Shown here in pieces: positions 49,887 through 59,235 of a DNA stretch of 64,000 nt. The DNA is taken from the NCBI GenBank assembly GCA_900548855.1, contig URMF01000009.1:1-64000 (forward strand), in the 5' to 3' direction. Numbering within the stretch: the first letter of the stretch is position 1; every line of letters starts with the position of its first letter. Both the position numbers and the translations under genes were made by a program. The notes beneath the pieces are model-generated. The model saw only the letters and a program-made list of their open reading frames with translations, made no database searches and was not told where the DNA came from. The DNA is from an uncultured Eubacteriales bacterium. GTDB lineage: Bacteria; Bacillota; Clostridia; Lachnospirales; Lachnospiraceae.

Positions 49887-50327
49887 ATGTGGGGCTTTTT
49901 GATTGCCTGCATTTCAGGCGCATTGATGAGTATTCAGGGAGTATTTAACACAGGAGTAACGAAGGAAACGGGTCCGTGGCTGACAAACAGCTTTGTCCAG
50001 CTGACTGCTTTTGTTGTATGTGCAGGCTTCTTTTTGTTTACGGAGCAGGGAAAGGTGCCTGTTGGAGATTTGTTTAAAGTGAATCACAAATACATGCTGT
50101 TAGGAGGAGTCATTGGTGCATTTATCACATTTACGGTAATCAAGAGCATGGCTTCTTTAGGACCGGCACAGGCAATTCTCGCAATTGTGATAACCCAGGT
50201 GTTAGTGGGCTATCTGATAGAGCTGTTTGGCTGGTTTGGTGTGGAAAAGGCTGCCTTTTCCGTATCGAAGCTCATCGGAATTGTAATTGCGATTGCCGGA
50301 CTAATCGTCTTTAAGTGGGAAGCATAG
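49887..50327 (+). CDS. Small DMT-superfamily protein (YdcZ/DUF606-like)
   Basis: This 146-residue membrane protein has five hydrophobic helices and starts MWGFLIACISGALMSIQGVFNTGVTKETGPWLTN, the DUF606 half-transporter signature (GxxxxxQxxxNxxL-like). GAFITFTVIKSMASLGPAQAILAIVITQVL and GWFGVEKAAFSVSKLIGIVIAIAGL complete it. Proteins of this kind form dimers; their substrate is not established. The start is ATG 49887 after AGGAGGG; a nearby ATG at 49883 is out of frame. A strong terminator follows. Confidence 0.85.
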   Translation: MWGFLIACISGALMSIQGVFNTGVTKETGPWLTNSFVQLTAFVVCAGFFLFTEQGKVPVGDLFKVNHKYMLLGGVIGAFITFTVIKSMASLGPAQAILAIVITQVLVGYLIELFGWFGVEKAAFSVSKLIGIVIAIAGLIVFKWEA

Positions 50328-50344
50328 AACTCCCGGACTAACTC

Positions 50345-50392
50345 AAATCAGACCTGTTTGCCGCTGGTGGCGGCAGACAGGTCTGATTTTGT
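50345..50392 (+). terminator. Strong intrinsic terminator after the DMT gene
   Basis: A nearly perfect 20-base stem (50345-50364 with 50370-50389) has a five-base loop and a TTTTG tail. The A run on its left makes it usable on both strands. Confidence 0.9.
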
Positions 50393-50434
50393 AATAATTG
50401 TCCTTTTTTGAATGCAATATAGATAAAAAAACAG

Positions 50435-50463
50435 TTGTAAATTGTTCATATTTTATGTATTAT
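50435..50463 (+). promoter_or_regulatory. Promoter for the comEA block
   Basis: TTGTAA (50435-50440) and TATTAT (50458-50463) are 17 bases apart, about 90 bases before comEA. Confidence 0.45.
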
Positions 50464-50551
50464 GAAAGTGTATCTTATTTTATTTCATTTTATAAATTGC
50501 ACTCCGCTTTGTAAATTGGGTAACGGTTTTGAAAGGAAAAGGAGTGTAAAA

Positions 50552-51163
50552 ATGAACAAATACATATGGTTGGTTATTTTGCTCGGACTGAGCTTTTTGA
50601 CAGGGTGCGGACAGAGGGAAGCTGTCATGACTGCATCCGATAAGGGGAAAAATCTTTCGGAGGGGCAGACTGCAGGAGCAGCTGCATCCGGTACGGAAGG
50701 CGCTTTGTCAGATTTGGAAAACCAGAATCAAGGGACGGCTGCTGCACAGGATAGGATTTATGTATATGTATGTGGTCATGTAGAAAAACCAGGCGTATAC
50801 CAGTTGTCGGCGGATGCAAGGATTTGTGATGCATTAGAGCTGGCAGGAGGAGTGACGGCAGAAGGATGTCCGGAGGCGCTGAATCAGGCAGAGCATATGA
50901 CGGATGGACAGACCCTGTATGTTCCGGGAATGGAGGAAGAGACCGAAAAACCGGTTTTAGAGGATGACGGGTTGGTTGATATTAATCAGGCAGACCGGGA
51001 AGCCTTCATGACACTGCCGGGGATTGGTGAGTCGAAGGCAGAGGTCATTATTCAATACCGGGAGGAGCATGGGGCATTTAAATCCATTGAAGAACTGATG
51101 CAGATTCCGGGAATCAAGGAAGGTGTATTTAATAAGATAAAAGGGAGTATTAAATGTAGATGA
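50552..51163 (+). CDS. comEA: ComEA-type DNA receptor (lipoprotein)
   Basis: This 203-residue protein has an N-terminal lipobox LTGC (C19), a linker rich in alanine and glutamine, an SLBB-type domain (IYVYVCGHVEKPGVYQL to about 135), and a C-terminal helix-hairpin-helix pair (LVDINQADREAFMTLPGIGESKAEVIIQYR, then IEELMQIPGIKEGVFNKI), which binds double-stranded DNA. ComEA receives DNA at the cell surface for transport through ComEC, encoded five genes on. The start ATG 50552 has AAAGGAG; the frame opens 30 codons earlier without one. Confidence 0.92.
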   Translation: MNKYIWLVILLGLSFLTGCGQREAVMTASDKGKNLSEGQTAGAAASGTEGALSDLENQNQGTAAAQDRIYVYVCGHVEKPGVYQLSADARICDALELAGGVTAEGCPEALNQAEHMTDGQTLYVPGMEEETEKPVLEDDGLVDINQADREAFMTLPGIGESKAEVIIQYREEHGAFKSIEELMQIPGIKEGVFNKIKGSIKCR

Positions 51164-51194
51164 GATTTGAAGGATAGATGATAGGAGAACTGGG

Positions 51195-51881
51195 ATGAAG
51201 AAAGTATTAGTTGTTGATGATGAGAAGTTAATTGTAAAGGGGATTAAATTTTCATTAGAGCAGGATGAAATGGAGGTTACCGCAGCCTATGACGGGGAAG
51301 AAGCAGTAGAGCTTGCAAAGAATAACGAATTCGATGTTATTTTGCTGGATGTTATGCTTCCGGGACTGTCAGGCTTTGAGGTATGCCAGGCTATCCGTGA
51401 ATTTTCAGATGTTCCAATCATTATGCTGACTGCCAAAGGGGATGACATGGACAAAATATTAGGTTTGGAATATGGAGCAGATGACTATATTACCAAGCCA
51501 TTTAATATTTTGGAGGTAAAGGCGCGGATTAAGGCAATTATCCGCAGGAACCAGAAAAAGGTTCCGGATGCTCCAAAGCCAAAACTTTTGGTGGAGGGTG
51601 ATATGACAATTGAGCTGGAGAGTCGTCGTGTCACAATTGCAGGAAAGGATGTGAACCTTACTGCAAAGGAATTTAATATTCTGACCTTGCTGCTTTTTCA
51701 TCCCAATAAAGTATATTCCAGAGATGACCTTTTAAAGGAAATCTGGGGAAGTGATGCATTAGGGGACGGGCGTACCGTGGATGTCCATGTAAGAAGACTG
51801 CGAGAAAAGATTGAGTCGAATCCGGGAGACCCAAAATATATTCAGACGAAGTGGGGTGTCGGTTATTATTTCAGAAAATAA
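51195..51881 (+). CDS. OmpR-type response regulator
   Basis: This is a 228-residue response regulator. The receiver has DD at 8-9, phospho-acceptor D52, T79 and K101 in ITKPF. The winged-helix output (about 130-225) has LTAKEFNILTLLLFHPNKVYSRDDLLKEIWG and DGRTVDVHVRRLREKI. It pairs with the histidine kinase encoded next, whose start lies within this gene. Position beside a GerMN lipoprotein suggests a cell-envelope signal. Confidence 0.95.
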   Translation: MKKVLVVDDEKLIVKGIKFSLEQDEMEVTAAYDGEEAVELAKNNEFDVILLDVMLPGLSGFEVCQAIREFSDVPIIMLTAKGDDMDKILGLEYGADDYITKPFNILEVKARIKAIIRRNQKKVPDAPKPKLLVEGDMTIELESRRVTIAGKDVNLTAKEFNILTLLLFHPNKVYSRDDLLKEIWGSDALGDGRTVDVHVRRLREKIESNPGDPKYIQTKWGVGYYFRK

Positions 51882-53295
51882 GAAAAAGACAAATCCATTC
51901 CGCAGTCTGAAGGTTATCATTTTTCTATGTTTTTTTCTCCTGGCTTTTGTGGTTATGGTATTTTTTGATATCATGCTGCAGCGCTCTTACAATGATAAGA
52001 CTGTGGAGGAAAAGCTTCTGCTGGTACAAAACCAGTGCAGTATTATGGGCAATCAGATACTGGTAAACCAGTTTACCATTGATTCCATGCAGGATAACCT
52101 GAATGTGGAGATTGACCAGCTGGCAAATGTATGGGAGGGAAGAATTCTTGTTATTGATTCCAATTACCGGATAGTGAAGGATACCTATACAATTGACCAG
52201 GGGAATTATATTGTTTATGATGAAGTGCTGCGTGTTATGCGCGGTGAAAAAGATAAAAATATCCGTATGGTGAATGATTATGCGGAGATTATGATACCTA
52301 TTGTGAATGCGGATAAGGTAGTAAATGGTGTTATGATTGCAACGGTTTCGCTAAAGGATATAGAGGATACCAATGCATACATTGCCCAGCAGGCAGATAT
52401 TTTAATTGTGCTGTTTTCCCTGCTGGCATTGATGGCAGCATTTATTATCTGTAATATCAGCGTATGGGATATTAAAAAATTAAATACTCAGATATCCGGC
52501 TTAAACGAGGGGCATTTGGAAAAATTGAATATTGGAAGCAGATTGAATGAGTTATCACAGCTGACGGATTCCTTTAATGTTCTGATTGATAAGATGCGGG
52601 TGTTAGAGGAGTCCAGACAGGAATTTGTGTCAAATGTGTCTCATGAATTGAAGACGCCGATTACATCTATGAAGGTGCTGGCGGACTCTTTGTTGATGCA
52701 GGAGGATGTGCCAAATGAGATGTACCGGGAATTTATGTCTGACATGGTGGAGGAGATTGACCGGGAGAATAAGATAATCAATGATTTGCTGACCCTTGTG
52801 AAAATGGATAAAAAGGCAGCAGAGCTCAATATTGAACCAGTAAATATTAATGCGTTGCTGGAGCTGTTATTAAAGAGAATTAAACCGTTGGCGGCGAAGA
52901 GAAATATTGAGGTGGTATTTGAAAGCTTCCGGGAAGTGGTTGGAGAAGTGGATGAGGTGAAATTGTCTCTTGCTTTATCCAATCTGATTGAGAATGCGGT
53001 CAAATATAATAATGATGGCGGTAATGTACATGTCTCCTTAAATGCCGACCACAAGTTTTTTTATGTCAAGGTACAGGACAATGGTGTTGGTATTCCGGAG
53101 GATTGCCAGGCACAGGTATTTGAGCGCTTTTACCGTGTGGATAAGGCAAGGAGCAGGGAAACAGGAGGAACCGGTTTGGGACTGGCTATTACCAGAAATG
53201 CGATTTTAATGCATAAGGGAGCCATTAAACTTTATTCTGAGCCGGGTGAGGGAACGACATTTACTGTGAGAATTCCGCTCAAATATGTGAGCTGA
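51856..53295 (+). CDS. Membrane sensor histidine kinase
   Basis: This kinase has two membrane helices (about 18-40 and 165-190), an extracellular sensor domain between them, a HAMP-like linker, HisKA with the phospho-acceptor H263 in SNVSHELKTPI, and an ATPase domain with NLIENAVKYN, DNGVGIPED and GGTGLGLAI. The frame opens at 51811 inside the response regulator gene. GTG 51856 is the best start by position, though its ribosome site is weak. The extracellular region (about 40-165) shows no named domain. The stop is 14 bases before the GerMN gene. Confidence 0.9.
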   Translation: MSVIISENKKKTNPFRSLKVIIFLCFFLLAFVVMVFFDIMLQRSYNDKTVEEKLLLVQNQCSIMGNQILVNQFTIDSMQDNLNVEIDQLANVWEGRILVIDSNYRIVKDTYTIDQGNYIVYDEVLRVMRGEKDKNIRMVNDYAEIMIPIVNADKVVNGVMIATVSLKDIEDTNAYIAQQADILIVLFSLLALMAAFIICNISVWDIKKLNTQISGLNEGHLEKLNIGSRLNELSQLTDSFNVLIDKMRVLEESRQEFVSNVSHELKTPITSMKVLADSLLMQEDVPNEMYREFMSDMVEEIDRENKIINDLLTLVKMDKKAAELNIEPVNINALLELLLKRIKPLAAKRNIEVVFESFREVVGEVDEVKLSLALSNLIENAVKYNNDGGNVHVSLNADHKFFYVKVQDNGVGIPEDCQAQVFERFYRVDKARSRETGGTGLGLAITRNAILMHKGAIKLYSEPGEGTTFTVRIPLKYVS

Positions 53296-53309
53296 GGTGA
53301 CGTGACATT

Positions 53310-54269
53310 ATGAAAAAAGTATACTTATTATTTCTTCTCGTATTAACTGGGCTGCTGATGGCATGTGGAACAGAGGAGCCGAAGGCTGAGACACCTGTGG
53401 TACTGGAGGAAAATCAGATTTATGCTTACTTTGTCAATACAGACAAAACTGATATCGTGCCGGAGGTATATACTCTGCAAAGTAACGAGGATATACTGGT
53501 GAATGCAGACGAAGTGATTGAATATTTAGAGCATGCAGAGGCCAATGCAGATTATCAGACACCGATACCTGAGGGTATAACTTATATTGAAATCAGACCT
53601 GGCAGCAGACATGGAGGTTTGGAAGCTGCTTTTAATGTATTATATGATTCCGTGGATGCAGAATCTCTTTTGTTTTTTAAGGCGTGTACTGTAAAATCGT
53701 TATTGCAGCTGGAGGGAGTTGATTCTGTGACACTTTCCCTGACGGATGTTGCCAATGCGAATGAAGAAACAGCCACGGTTTCCGAAAACTTTGATGCAGA
53801 TTCATTTAATATGTCTTTTGACAGTGAGAGTGGGTATAAGCAAAAGGGAACCATTGTGTTATATTTTGCAAACGAATCCGGTGAAGCCTTAAAGGAATAC
53901 CGCAAAACAGTAGAAATATCCAATAATACGTCTCTGGCCAGGCTTGTTGTGGAATCCTTGATTAGCGGACCAGATGGGGAAGGCTATAAGGCTACGCTTT
54001 CCGATAAAACAACCATTCAGAATCTGTCAGTAAAGGATGGAATCTGTTATGTAGATTTAAGTGATGAATTTTATGATACCAATAATAATCTGAAAAATGA
54101 TATCATTGTGTATTCCGTTGTGAATTCCTTAGTGGAGCTTCCAACGGTTTCAAAGGTACAATTTTTAAAGAATGGGGAAAAACAACCGTTTTACAGGGAA
54201 ACTATGCCTTTTGACGGCATTTTTGAACGGAATCTGGATTTGATTGAACAGGAGGAAACAGAAGAATAA
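53310..54269 (+). CDS. GerMN-domain lipoprotein
   Basis: This 319-residue lipoprotein has a lipobox LMAC (C19) and two GerMN-type domains, about 40-165 and 180-300. Segments include YAYFVNTDKTDIVPEVYTL and IVLYFANESGEALKEYRKTVEISN, with GPDGEGYKATL-like and VDLSDEFYDTNNN in the second. GerMN domains occur in spore and cell-wall proteins such as GerM. It lies between the two-component system and comEC, without a gap, so it may report on or respond to envelope state. Confidence 0.85.
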   Translation: MKKVYLLFLLVLTGLLMACGTEEPKAETPVVLEENQIYAYFVNTDKTDIVPEVYTLQSNEDILVNADEVIEYLEHAEANADYQTPIPEGITYIEIRPGSRHGGLEAAFNVLYDSVDAESLLFFKACTVKSLLQLEGVDSVTLSLTDVANANEETATVSENFDADSFNMSFDSESGYKQKGTIVLYFANESGEALKEYRKTVEISNNTSLARLVVESLISGPDGEGYKATLSDKTTIQNLSVKDGICYVDLSDEFYDTNNNLKNDIIVYSVVNSLVELPTVSKVQFLKNGEKQPFYRETMPFDGIFERNLDLIEQEETEE

Positions 54270-56642
54270 TTGAAAAGACCAATGCTTTATTGGGTAAGCT
54301 TGTTCATACTTGGAGAGGTGTTAACCAGAGCATTACCAATAAGTGTAGTGGTTTTATGTACAATTGGAGCAACGGTATTATTGACAGCCTTATGCCTGCA
54401 GGAGAAAAGCCCCGGTTTCATAAAAGAGAAGCGGAGCATTCTTGGGCTGGGGATTTTGTTTTTTGTGATGGGTGCAGGCTGTATGGTAAATACCCGGTGC
54501 ATGGCGGAATATTGTATGGAGCAGACAGGGACGGAGATACGCTTTACCGGAAAAATAACCGGTTTGGAAACTTCTGGACGGGAAACCTGTTATATTGTGG
54601 CGGTCAGGGAGCTGACGGACAGCAGTGCACAAAGGCAGTATCCGTTTCATATGAAGCTGCTGGTATCTTCCGGTGAGCAGGAAATATTGCCGCTGGGAAG
54701 CCGGATACAGGGAAAAGGCAGGGTAAGGGAATTTTCAAGGGCTTCAAATCCCGGTGGGTATGACGAGCAACGCTATCAATATGGCAGAGGTGTATTTCTC
54801 GCCCTGCAGGAGGCGGCAGTGGAGACTGTGACGTTTCCAAAATTGCCGGTGCGGCAGTTCTTGTATGAAATTCGGAAACATTTGTCTCAGGTGTACGATA
54901 CTATTTTGGGTGAGGGGAATGCAGCCCTTGCAGCGGCGATGGTATTGGGAGATAAGGAAGGCTTGGACGCAGAGATGAAACAGCTCTATCAGAGAAATGG
55001 AATTGCCCATTTGATAGCCATTTCGGGACTGCATATTGCCATGATTGGAGGTACGTTATATCATTTCTTAAGAAAGCTGTCAGGCAGGTATCTGGTATCG
55101 GCAGGTATCGGAATTGCTTTCATCTTTCTGTATGGCATGATGACAGGTATGACCGGTGCTACAATGCGGGCAGTGGTTATGCTGGTTATTTCTGTTGGGG
55201 CAGATGTGGGCGGCAGGCGGTATGATGCGGTGACCTCTATTGCCCTGGCGCTGTTTTGGATGCTTTTGCTAAATCCATACCAGATAACCCAGGCGGGTTT
55301 TCTGCTTTCCTTTGGAGCGGTCATTGGAATTGCAGTGGTAAATCCGGTCTGGAAACTCTTTTTACCGACAATGCCACGCTGCCTGGAGGGCTTGTTTGTC
55401 AGTATCAGCGTACAGCTGGTGCTTTTACCTGTTTTGCTATATTATTTTTATGAAATACCACTGTACGGTGTATTGTTAAATGTGATAGTGGTGCCGTTGA
55501 TGAGCATTCTTTTGTTTGTTTTGATAGCAGGAGGGCTTGTCGGGTGTTTCTGGATGTCTGGGGCACGGCTTATCAGTCTGCCGGCACGGTTTATATTTGG
55601 ACTGTACGCATGGTTGTGTCATGCCAGTGAATGTCTTCCGTTTCACACGGTATGCACCGGCAGACCGGACATGCGCTGGATTGCAGGGTATTATATGATA
55701 ATAGCGGTTTTCCTGCTGGTAGTGTACAGCCGGGAGGAAGCCTCAGCCATAGGCAGGTATTGTAAGAAAAGATGCAAAAGGATAAAATTATATCAGAAAT
55801 TAATACTGGCTGGTGTCGGTACCGCTTATGTACTGCAATTTGCTGTTTTTTGTCTGCCCACCGCATTAACTTTCTGCATGCTTGATGTGGGACAGGGAGA
55901 TGGAATCTATATCCGTACTCCGCTAAGACATCATATTCTTATGGACGGAGGCAGCAGCTCGAAACAGAAGGTGGGCACTTATGTGTTGAAAAACAGTGCT
56001 AAATTTTATGGCGCAGGGAAGCTGGATTATGTTTTTGTATCCCACAGTGACAGTGACCATTATAGCGGTATTTTAGAGCTTTTAGAGGATGATACGGTTT
56101 CTGTTGACAATTTTGTGCTTCCGTATATCACAAATCCCGATGAATCTTACCGCAGGCTTGAGCAGACAGCAATGGAACAGGGTTGCAGGCTTTACTATAT
56201 GAAAAGGGGAGATATGTTACAGATAGACGGAATAACCTTTACCTGTTTAAATCCGGAGACGAGGGATTATGCGGATAAGAACACAGGAAGCCTGGTGTTA
56301 AAGCTTTCTTACCGGAATTTCGATGCCCTGTTAACCGGTGATATGGATAAGCTTGTGGAGGAATGTATTCTTGCGGATATGGATGGGGAAACAATAGAAT
56401 TCTTAAAGGTAGCGCACCATGGCTCTGCAACGGCTTCCTCGGAAGTGTTTTTAAAGGTGGTACGTCCAGAGGTGGCATGTGTGTCTGTGGGGGAAGGAAA
56501 CCGTTACGGGCATCCGGCAGCAGAGGTTATGGAACGGTTGTCTGTGTACGCAGAAAAGATATATTTGACAAAAGACAGTGGAGCAATTACCATAGATACA
56601 GATGGAAGGAAGTACTGGGTCACACCGTTTTTGACAAATTGA
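54270..56642 (+). CDS. comEC: ComEC/Rec2 DNA channel protein
   Basis: This 790-residue protein carries single-stranded DNA across the membrane during transformation. It has an N-terminal OB-like region, the Competence membrane domain (about 215-480, with LIAISGLHIAMIGG), and a C-terminal metallo-beta-lactamase-like domain with CMLDVGQGDGIYI, SHSDSDHYSG and KVAHHGSATAS, whose metal residues are intact. It starts at TTG 54270 immediately after the GerMN stop, with AGGAGGAAAC about ten bases upstream. Together with comEA this suggests competence, though no pilus genes are in view. Confidence 0.93.
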   Translation: MKRPMLYWVSLFILGEVLTRALPISVVVLCTIGATVLLTALCLQEKSPGFIKEKRSILGLGILFFVMGAGCMVNTRCMAEYCMEQTGTEIRFTGKITGLETSGRETCYIVAVRELTDSSAQRQYPFHMKLLVSSGEQEILPLGSRIQGKGRVREFSRASNPGGYDEQRYQYGRGVFLALQEAAVETVTFPKLPVRQFLYEIRKHLSQVYDTILGEGNAALAAAMVLGDKEGLDAEMKQLYQRNGIAHLIAISGLHIAMIGGTLYHFLRKLSGRYLVSAGIGIAFIFLYGMMTGMTGATMRAVVMLVISVGADVGGRRYDAVTSIALALFWMLLLNPYQITQAGFLLSFGAVIGIAVVNPVWKLFLPTMPRCLEGLFVSISVQLVLLPVLLYYFYEIPLYGVLLNVIVVPLMSILLFVLIAGGLVGCFWMSGARLISLPARFIFGLYAWLCHASECLPFHTVCTGRPDMRWIAGYYMIIAVFLLVVYSREEASAIGRYCKKRCKRIKLYQKLILAGVGTAYVLQFAVFCLPTALTFCMLDVGQGDGIYIRTPLRHHILMDGGSSSKQKVGTYVLKNSAKFYGAGKLDYVFVSHSDSDHYSGILELLEDDTVSVDNFVLPYITNPDESYRRLEQTAMEQGCRLYYMKRGDMLQIDGITFTCLNPETRDYADKNTGSLVLKLSYRNFDALLTGDMDKLVEECILADMDGETIEFLKVAHHGSATASSEVFLKVVRPEVACVSVGEGNRYGHPAAEVMERLSVYAEKIYLTKDSGAITIDTDGRKYWVTPFLTN

Positions 56643-56709
56643 GATGGTGTACCTATTTGTGTAAATGCAGGAGCCGGAGTGTTATCACAGTGTACGAATG
56701 GGAGAGCTT

Positions 56710-57687
56710 ATGAAGACGATTAATCAGGATATTGAGAAAAAGGAGATAAAGCAGTTTTACCTGCTATTCGGAGCAGAGGATTACCTGAAGCGGCAGTACA
56801 GGGATAAGCTGGCAGAAGCGCTGGTGGATACAGAGGATACCATGAATTATAATTATTTTGAGGGAAATAATTTCCAGCTCCAGGCAGTGTTGGATATCGG
56901 GGAAACCCTGCCATTTTTTACCGATAAGCGCGTGCTTGTTCTGGAAAACAGCGGATTGTTTAAAAAGGCACCGGAAGAGATAGAAAAACGTCTGGAGCAG
57001 TTTCCAGATTCCACTCATGTTATTTTTGTGGAGAAAGAGGTTGACAAGCGAAGCCGTTTATACAAGTGGATTGGCAAGCATGGATATGCTTCCGAGCTGA
57101 ATACACCAGACGAAAAAATGCTGATTACCTGGGTGAAGGGACTTTGCAGAGCAGAGGGAAAGCAGATAGAGGATTCAGCAATTTTTTATTTTGTAGAGCA
57201 TATGGGAACGGATATGCTTCTGCTGAAGAATGAACTGGAGAAGCTTTTCTGTTACCGTTATGAAAGTGAGAGAATTACGGTGGAGGACATCCGGGAGGTA
57301 TGTGTCAGCCAGGCATCCGATAAAATGTTTGAGATGCTGGATGCAATCGGAGTGCATAACCAGGATAAGGCACTGCTGCTCTATCATGATTTGCTTGCCC
57401 TGCGGGAACCGGCTATGCGTGTACTGTATATGCTCACCAGGCATTTTCACATTTTGATGCAGATGTCGGTGCTTATGTCGGAGGGAAAAGACAATAAGGG
57501 GATGGCAGCAGCCTGTGGGATTCCGCCCTTTAGTGTGAAAAGGTATGCAGCCCAGGCAGGAAAATATCCGTATGAAAGACTGAAAAATATGGTGGAAAAA
57601 TGTCAGGCGACAGACCAGGGGATAAAAACCGGAATGGTGCAGGATGTTGTAGGGGTGGAGCTGTTAATTGTGGAATTTTCCCGGTGA
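56710..57687 (+). CDS. holA: DNA polymerase III subunit delta
   Basis: This clamp-loader subunit has 325 residues and opens the sliding clamp. It has the HolA pattern: FYLLFGAEDYLKRQYRDKLAEAL, LPFFTDKRVLVLEN, HVIFVEKEVDKRSRLYKW and the C-terminal DKALLLYHDLLALREPAMRVLYMLTRHF. The ATP site is degenerate as usual for delta. The start is ATG 56710 after GGGAGAG. It follows comEC by 67 bases, as in most Firmicutes, and converges on rpsT. Confidence 0.93.
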   Translation: MKTINQDIEKKEIKQFYLLFGAEDYLKRQYRDKLAEALVDTEDTMNYNYFEGNNFQLQAVLDIGETLPFFTDKRVLVLENSGLFKKAPEEIEKRLEQFPDSTHVIFVEKEVDKRSRLYKWIGKHGYASELNTPDEKMLITWVKGLCRAEGKQIEDSAIFYFVEHMGTDMLLLKNELEKLFCYRYESERITVEDIREVCVSQASDKMFEMLDAIGVHNQDKALLLYHDLLALREPAMRVLYMLTRHFHILMQMSVLMSEGKDNKGMAAACGIPPFSVKRYAAQAGKYPYERLKNMVEKCQATDQGIKTGMVQDVVGVELLIVEFSR

Positions 57688-57702
57688 TGGGTATAAGAAT
57701 CG

Positions 57703-57739
57703 AATAAAAAAGGGACTGGTGGGTTAAGCCAGTCCTTTT
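57703..57739. terminator. Bidirectional terminator between holA and rpsT
   Basis: GGACTGG (57713-57719) pairs with CCAGTCC (57729-57735), with an A run on the left and TTTT on the right. It serves both converging genes. Confidence 0.85.
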
Positions 57740-57750
57740 GCTCTATTTGC

Positions 57751-58014
57751 CTATGCCATTTTATTAACGGCAGCAGCTAAACGTGAAATCTTTCTAGAAG
57801 CAGTATTCTTGTGCAGAATGCCCTTAGCAGCAGCCTTGCTAAGTTCAGATGTACAAACCTTTAACTGTGCTTCTGCTGAAGCCTTATCACCAGAAGCTAC
57901 AGCAGCTTCAAACTTCTTGAGAAGAGTCTTTAACTTAGACTTCACCATTTTGTTTCGCATAGTCTTGGTCTCAATGACCTTGATTCTCTTCTTTGCAGAT
58001 TTGATATTTGCCAA
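57751..58014 (-). CDS. rpsT: 30S ribosomal protein S20
   Basis: This small basic ribosomal protein has 87 residues. It begins ANIKSAKKRIKVIETKTMRNKMVKSKLKTLLKKF and ends with KGILHKNTASRKISRLAAAVNKM, as S20 should. The start is TTG at 58014, with GGAGGTG eight bases upstream; an in-frame ATG at 58029 overlaps that site. S20 also starts at UUG in E. coli, where it takes part in autoregulation, so the start may be regulated here too. Its own promoter is upstream. Confidence 0.95.
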   Translation of the reverse strand: MANIKSAKKRIKVIETKTMRNKMVKSKLKTLLKKFEAAVASGDKASAEAQLKVCTSELSKAAAKGILHKNTASRKISRLAAAVNKMA

Positions 58015-58102
58015 ATCAGACACCTCCATTACTATAATTTTTATATTTGATGGTTTTACATTAAAACCGGACACGGACAATCTAATGTAAACATACTCAT
58101 CA

Positions 58103-58131
58103 ATAATACTAGCAAACCTAAATATTGTCAA
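58103..58131 (-). promoter_or_regulatory. rpsT promoter
   Basis: On the minus strand TTGACA (58131-58126) and TATTAT (58108-58103) are 17 bases apart, about 90 bases before the rpsT start. Confidence 0.75.
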
Positions 58132-58190
58132 TAATTTTTCAAAATTTTTTTCCCCGGATTATGCCGCCCATTCCGATGAACCCCAGACAC

Positions 58191-58226
58191 ATAAAAAATC
58201 TCAGCTGGAGGGCTTCGATTTTTTAT
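58191..58226 (+). other. Strong hairpin upstream of gpr
   Basis: ATAAAAAATC (58191-58200) is perfectly complementary to GATTTTTTAT (58217-58226), and AGC/GGCT pair inside. T and A runs lie in the stem itself. It is between the divergent rpsT and gpr genes, where no gene needs a terminator, so it may end a short antisense or leader transcript. Confidence 0.5.
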
Positions 58227-58290
58227 CGTATAAAAGCACAGGGAAGTGGAAAAAATGTGTATAAAAGAAAAAGGAAAAGAGGGAAATGAA

Positions 58291-59196
58291 ATGCGTGGCA
58301 GAACAGATCTTGCGGTGGAGATGAAAGAGGATATCCAGAGTGATGAACCTATTACGGGAGTACATGTGATGACAAAAAATAATGGAGATACCGACATTAA
58401 GGAAGTACGGATTGTGGTGGAGAATGACCAGGGTGCCATCAGCCTGGGAAAGCCAATCGGAACCTATATTACATTGGAAAGCGAGCATTTAAGGCAGCAT
58501 GATGAGGGCTTTCATGAACCTATGTCGGAGGTGCTGGCAAGACATTTAAGGCAGTTTATTGGAAATAAAAAGCGTATTATGGTAGCAGGTCTTGGTAACC
58601 GGGAGGTTACACCGGATGCACTGGGTCCCTTTGTTATTGATAACCTGTATGTAACCAGACATTTGCTGAAGGAGGGGATTATTTCTAAAAGCGTGGAAAT
58701 CAGTGCCATTGCGCCGGGGGTTATGGCACAGACCGGAATGGAATCCGTGACAATTTTAAAGGCGCTGGTAAAGGAGATTAAGCCGGAGCTGTTAATTGTC
58801 ATAGATGCACTGGCGGCAAGAGAGTCCGACCGCCTTAACAAGACCATACAGCTGGCGGACACCGGGATTACACCGGGTTCCGGGGTGGGAAACCACAGAA
58901 ATGCAATCAATAAGGAAAGTGTGGGTATTCCTGTTCTTGCGATTGGTGTTCCTACAGTGATTGCGGTTCCGACGATTGTAAACGATGCCATGGATGTGAT
59001 GGTGTCAGCCATTGGAAAACAGGCTACAAAGAATGTGTTAAAAAAATTCAATGAGGAAGAGCGATACCAGTTAGCCTGCGAGATGGTGACTCCATATCTG
59101 GAGGACATGTTTGTCACACCAAAGGATATTGACGAGGCGGTAAAACGGATAAGCTATACCATTTCTGAGGCAATTAACCAGGCGGCACTGGCATAA
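58291..59196 (+). CDS. gpr: GPR germination endoprotease
   Basis: This spore protease breaks down small acid-soluble proteins (SASPs) during germination. At 301 residues it is normal in length. The N-terminus RGRTDLAVE is the propeptide cleavage region, followed by MVAGLGNREVTPDALGP and IVIDALAAR with GSGVGNHRNAI, conserved in the active-site region. The start is ATG 58291, which has AGAGGG upstream; GTG 58246 and ATG 58255 open longer frames but lack sites. It is expected to be under sigma-G; I could not assign a clear sigma-G promoter. Confidence 0.94.
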   Translation: MRGRTDLAVEMKEDIQSDEPITGVHVMTKNNGDTDIKEVRIVVENDQGAISLGKPIGTYITLESEHLRQHDEGFHEPMSEVLARHLRQFIGNKKRIMVAGLGNREVTPDALGPFVIDNLYVTRHLLKEGIISKSVEISAIAPGVMAQTGMESVTILKALVKEIKPELLIVIDALAARESDRLNKTIQLADTGITPGSGVGNHRNAINKESVGIPVLAIGVPTVIAVPTIVNDAMDVMVSAIGKQATKNVLKKFNEEERYQLACEMVTPYLEDMFVTPKDIDEAVKRISYTISEAINQAALA

Positions 59197-59235
59197 TTCT
59201 GGCATACAATATAAAATCCGGAATAAAATGGTATT

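Noticed and set aside
58512..59117. 201-codon minus-strand frame opposite gpr
   Set aside because: It is a shadow of the gpr coding sequence, rich in serine and threonine from complementary codons, with no start signal.
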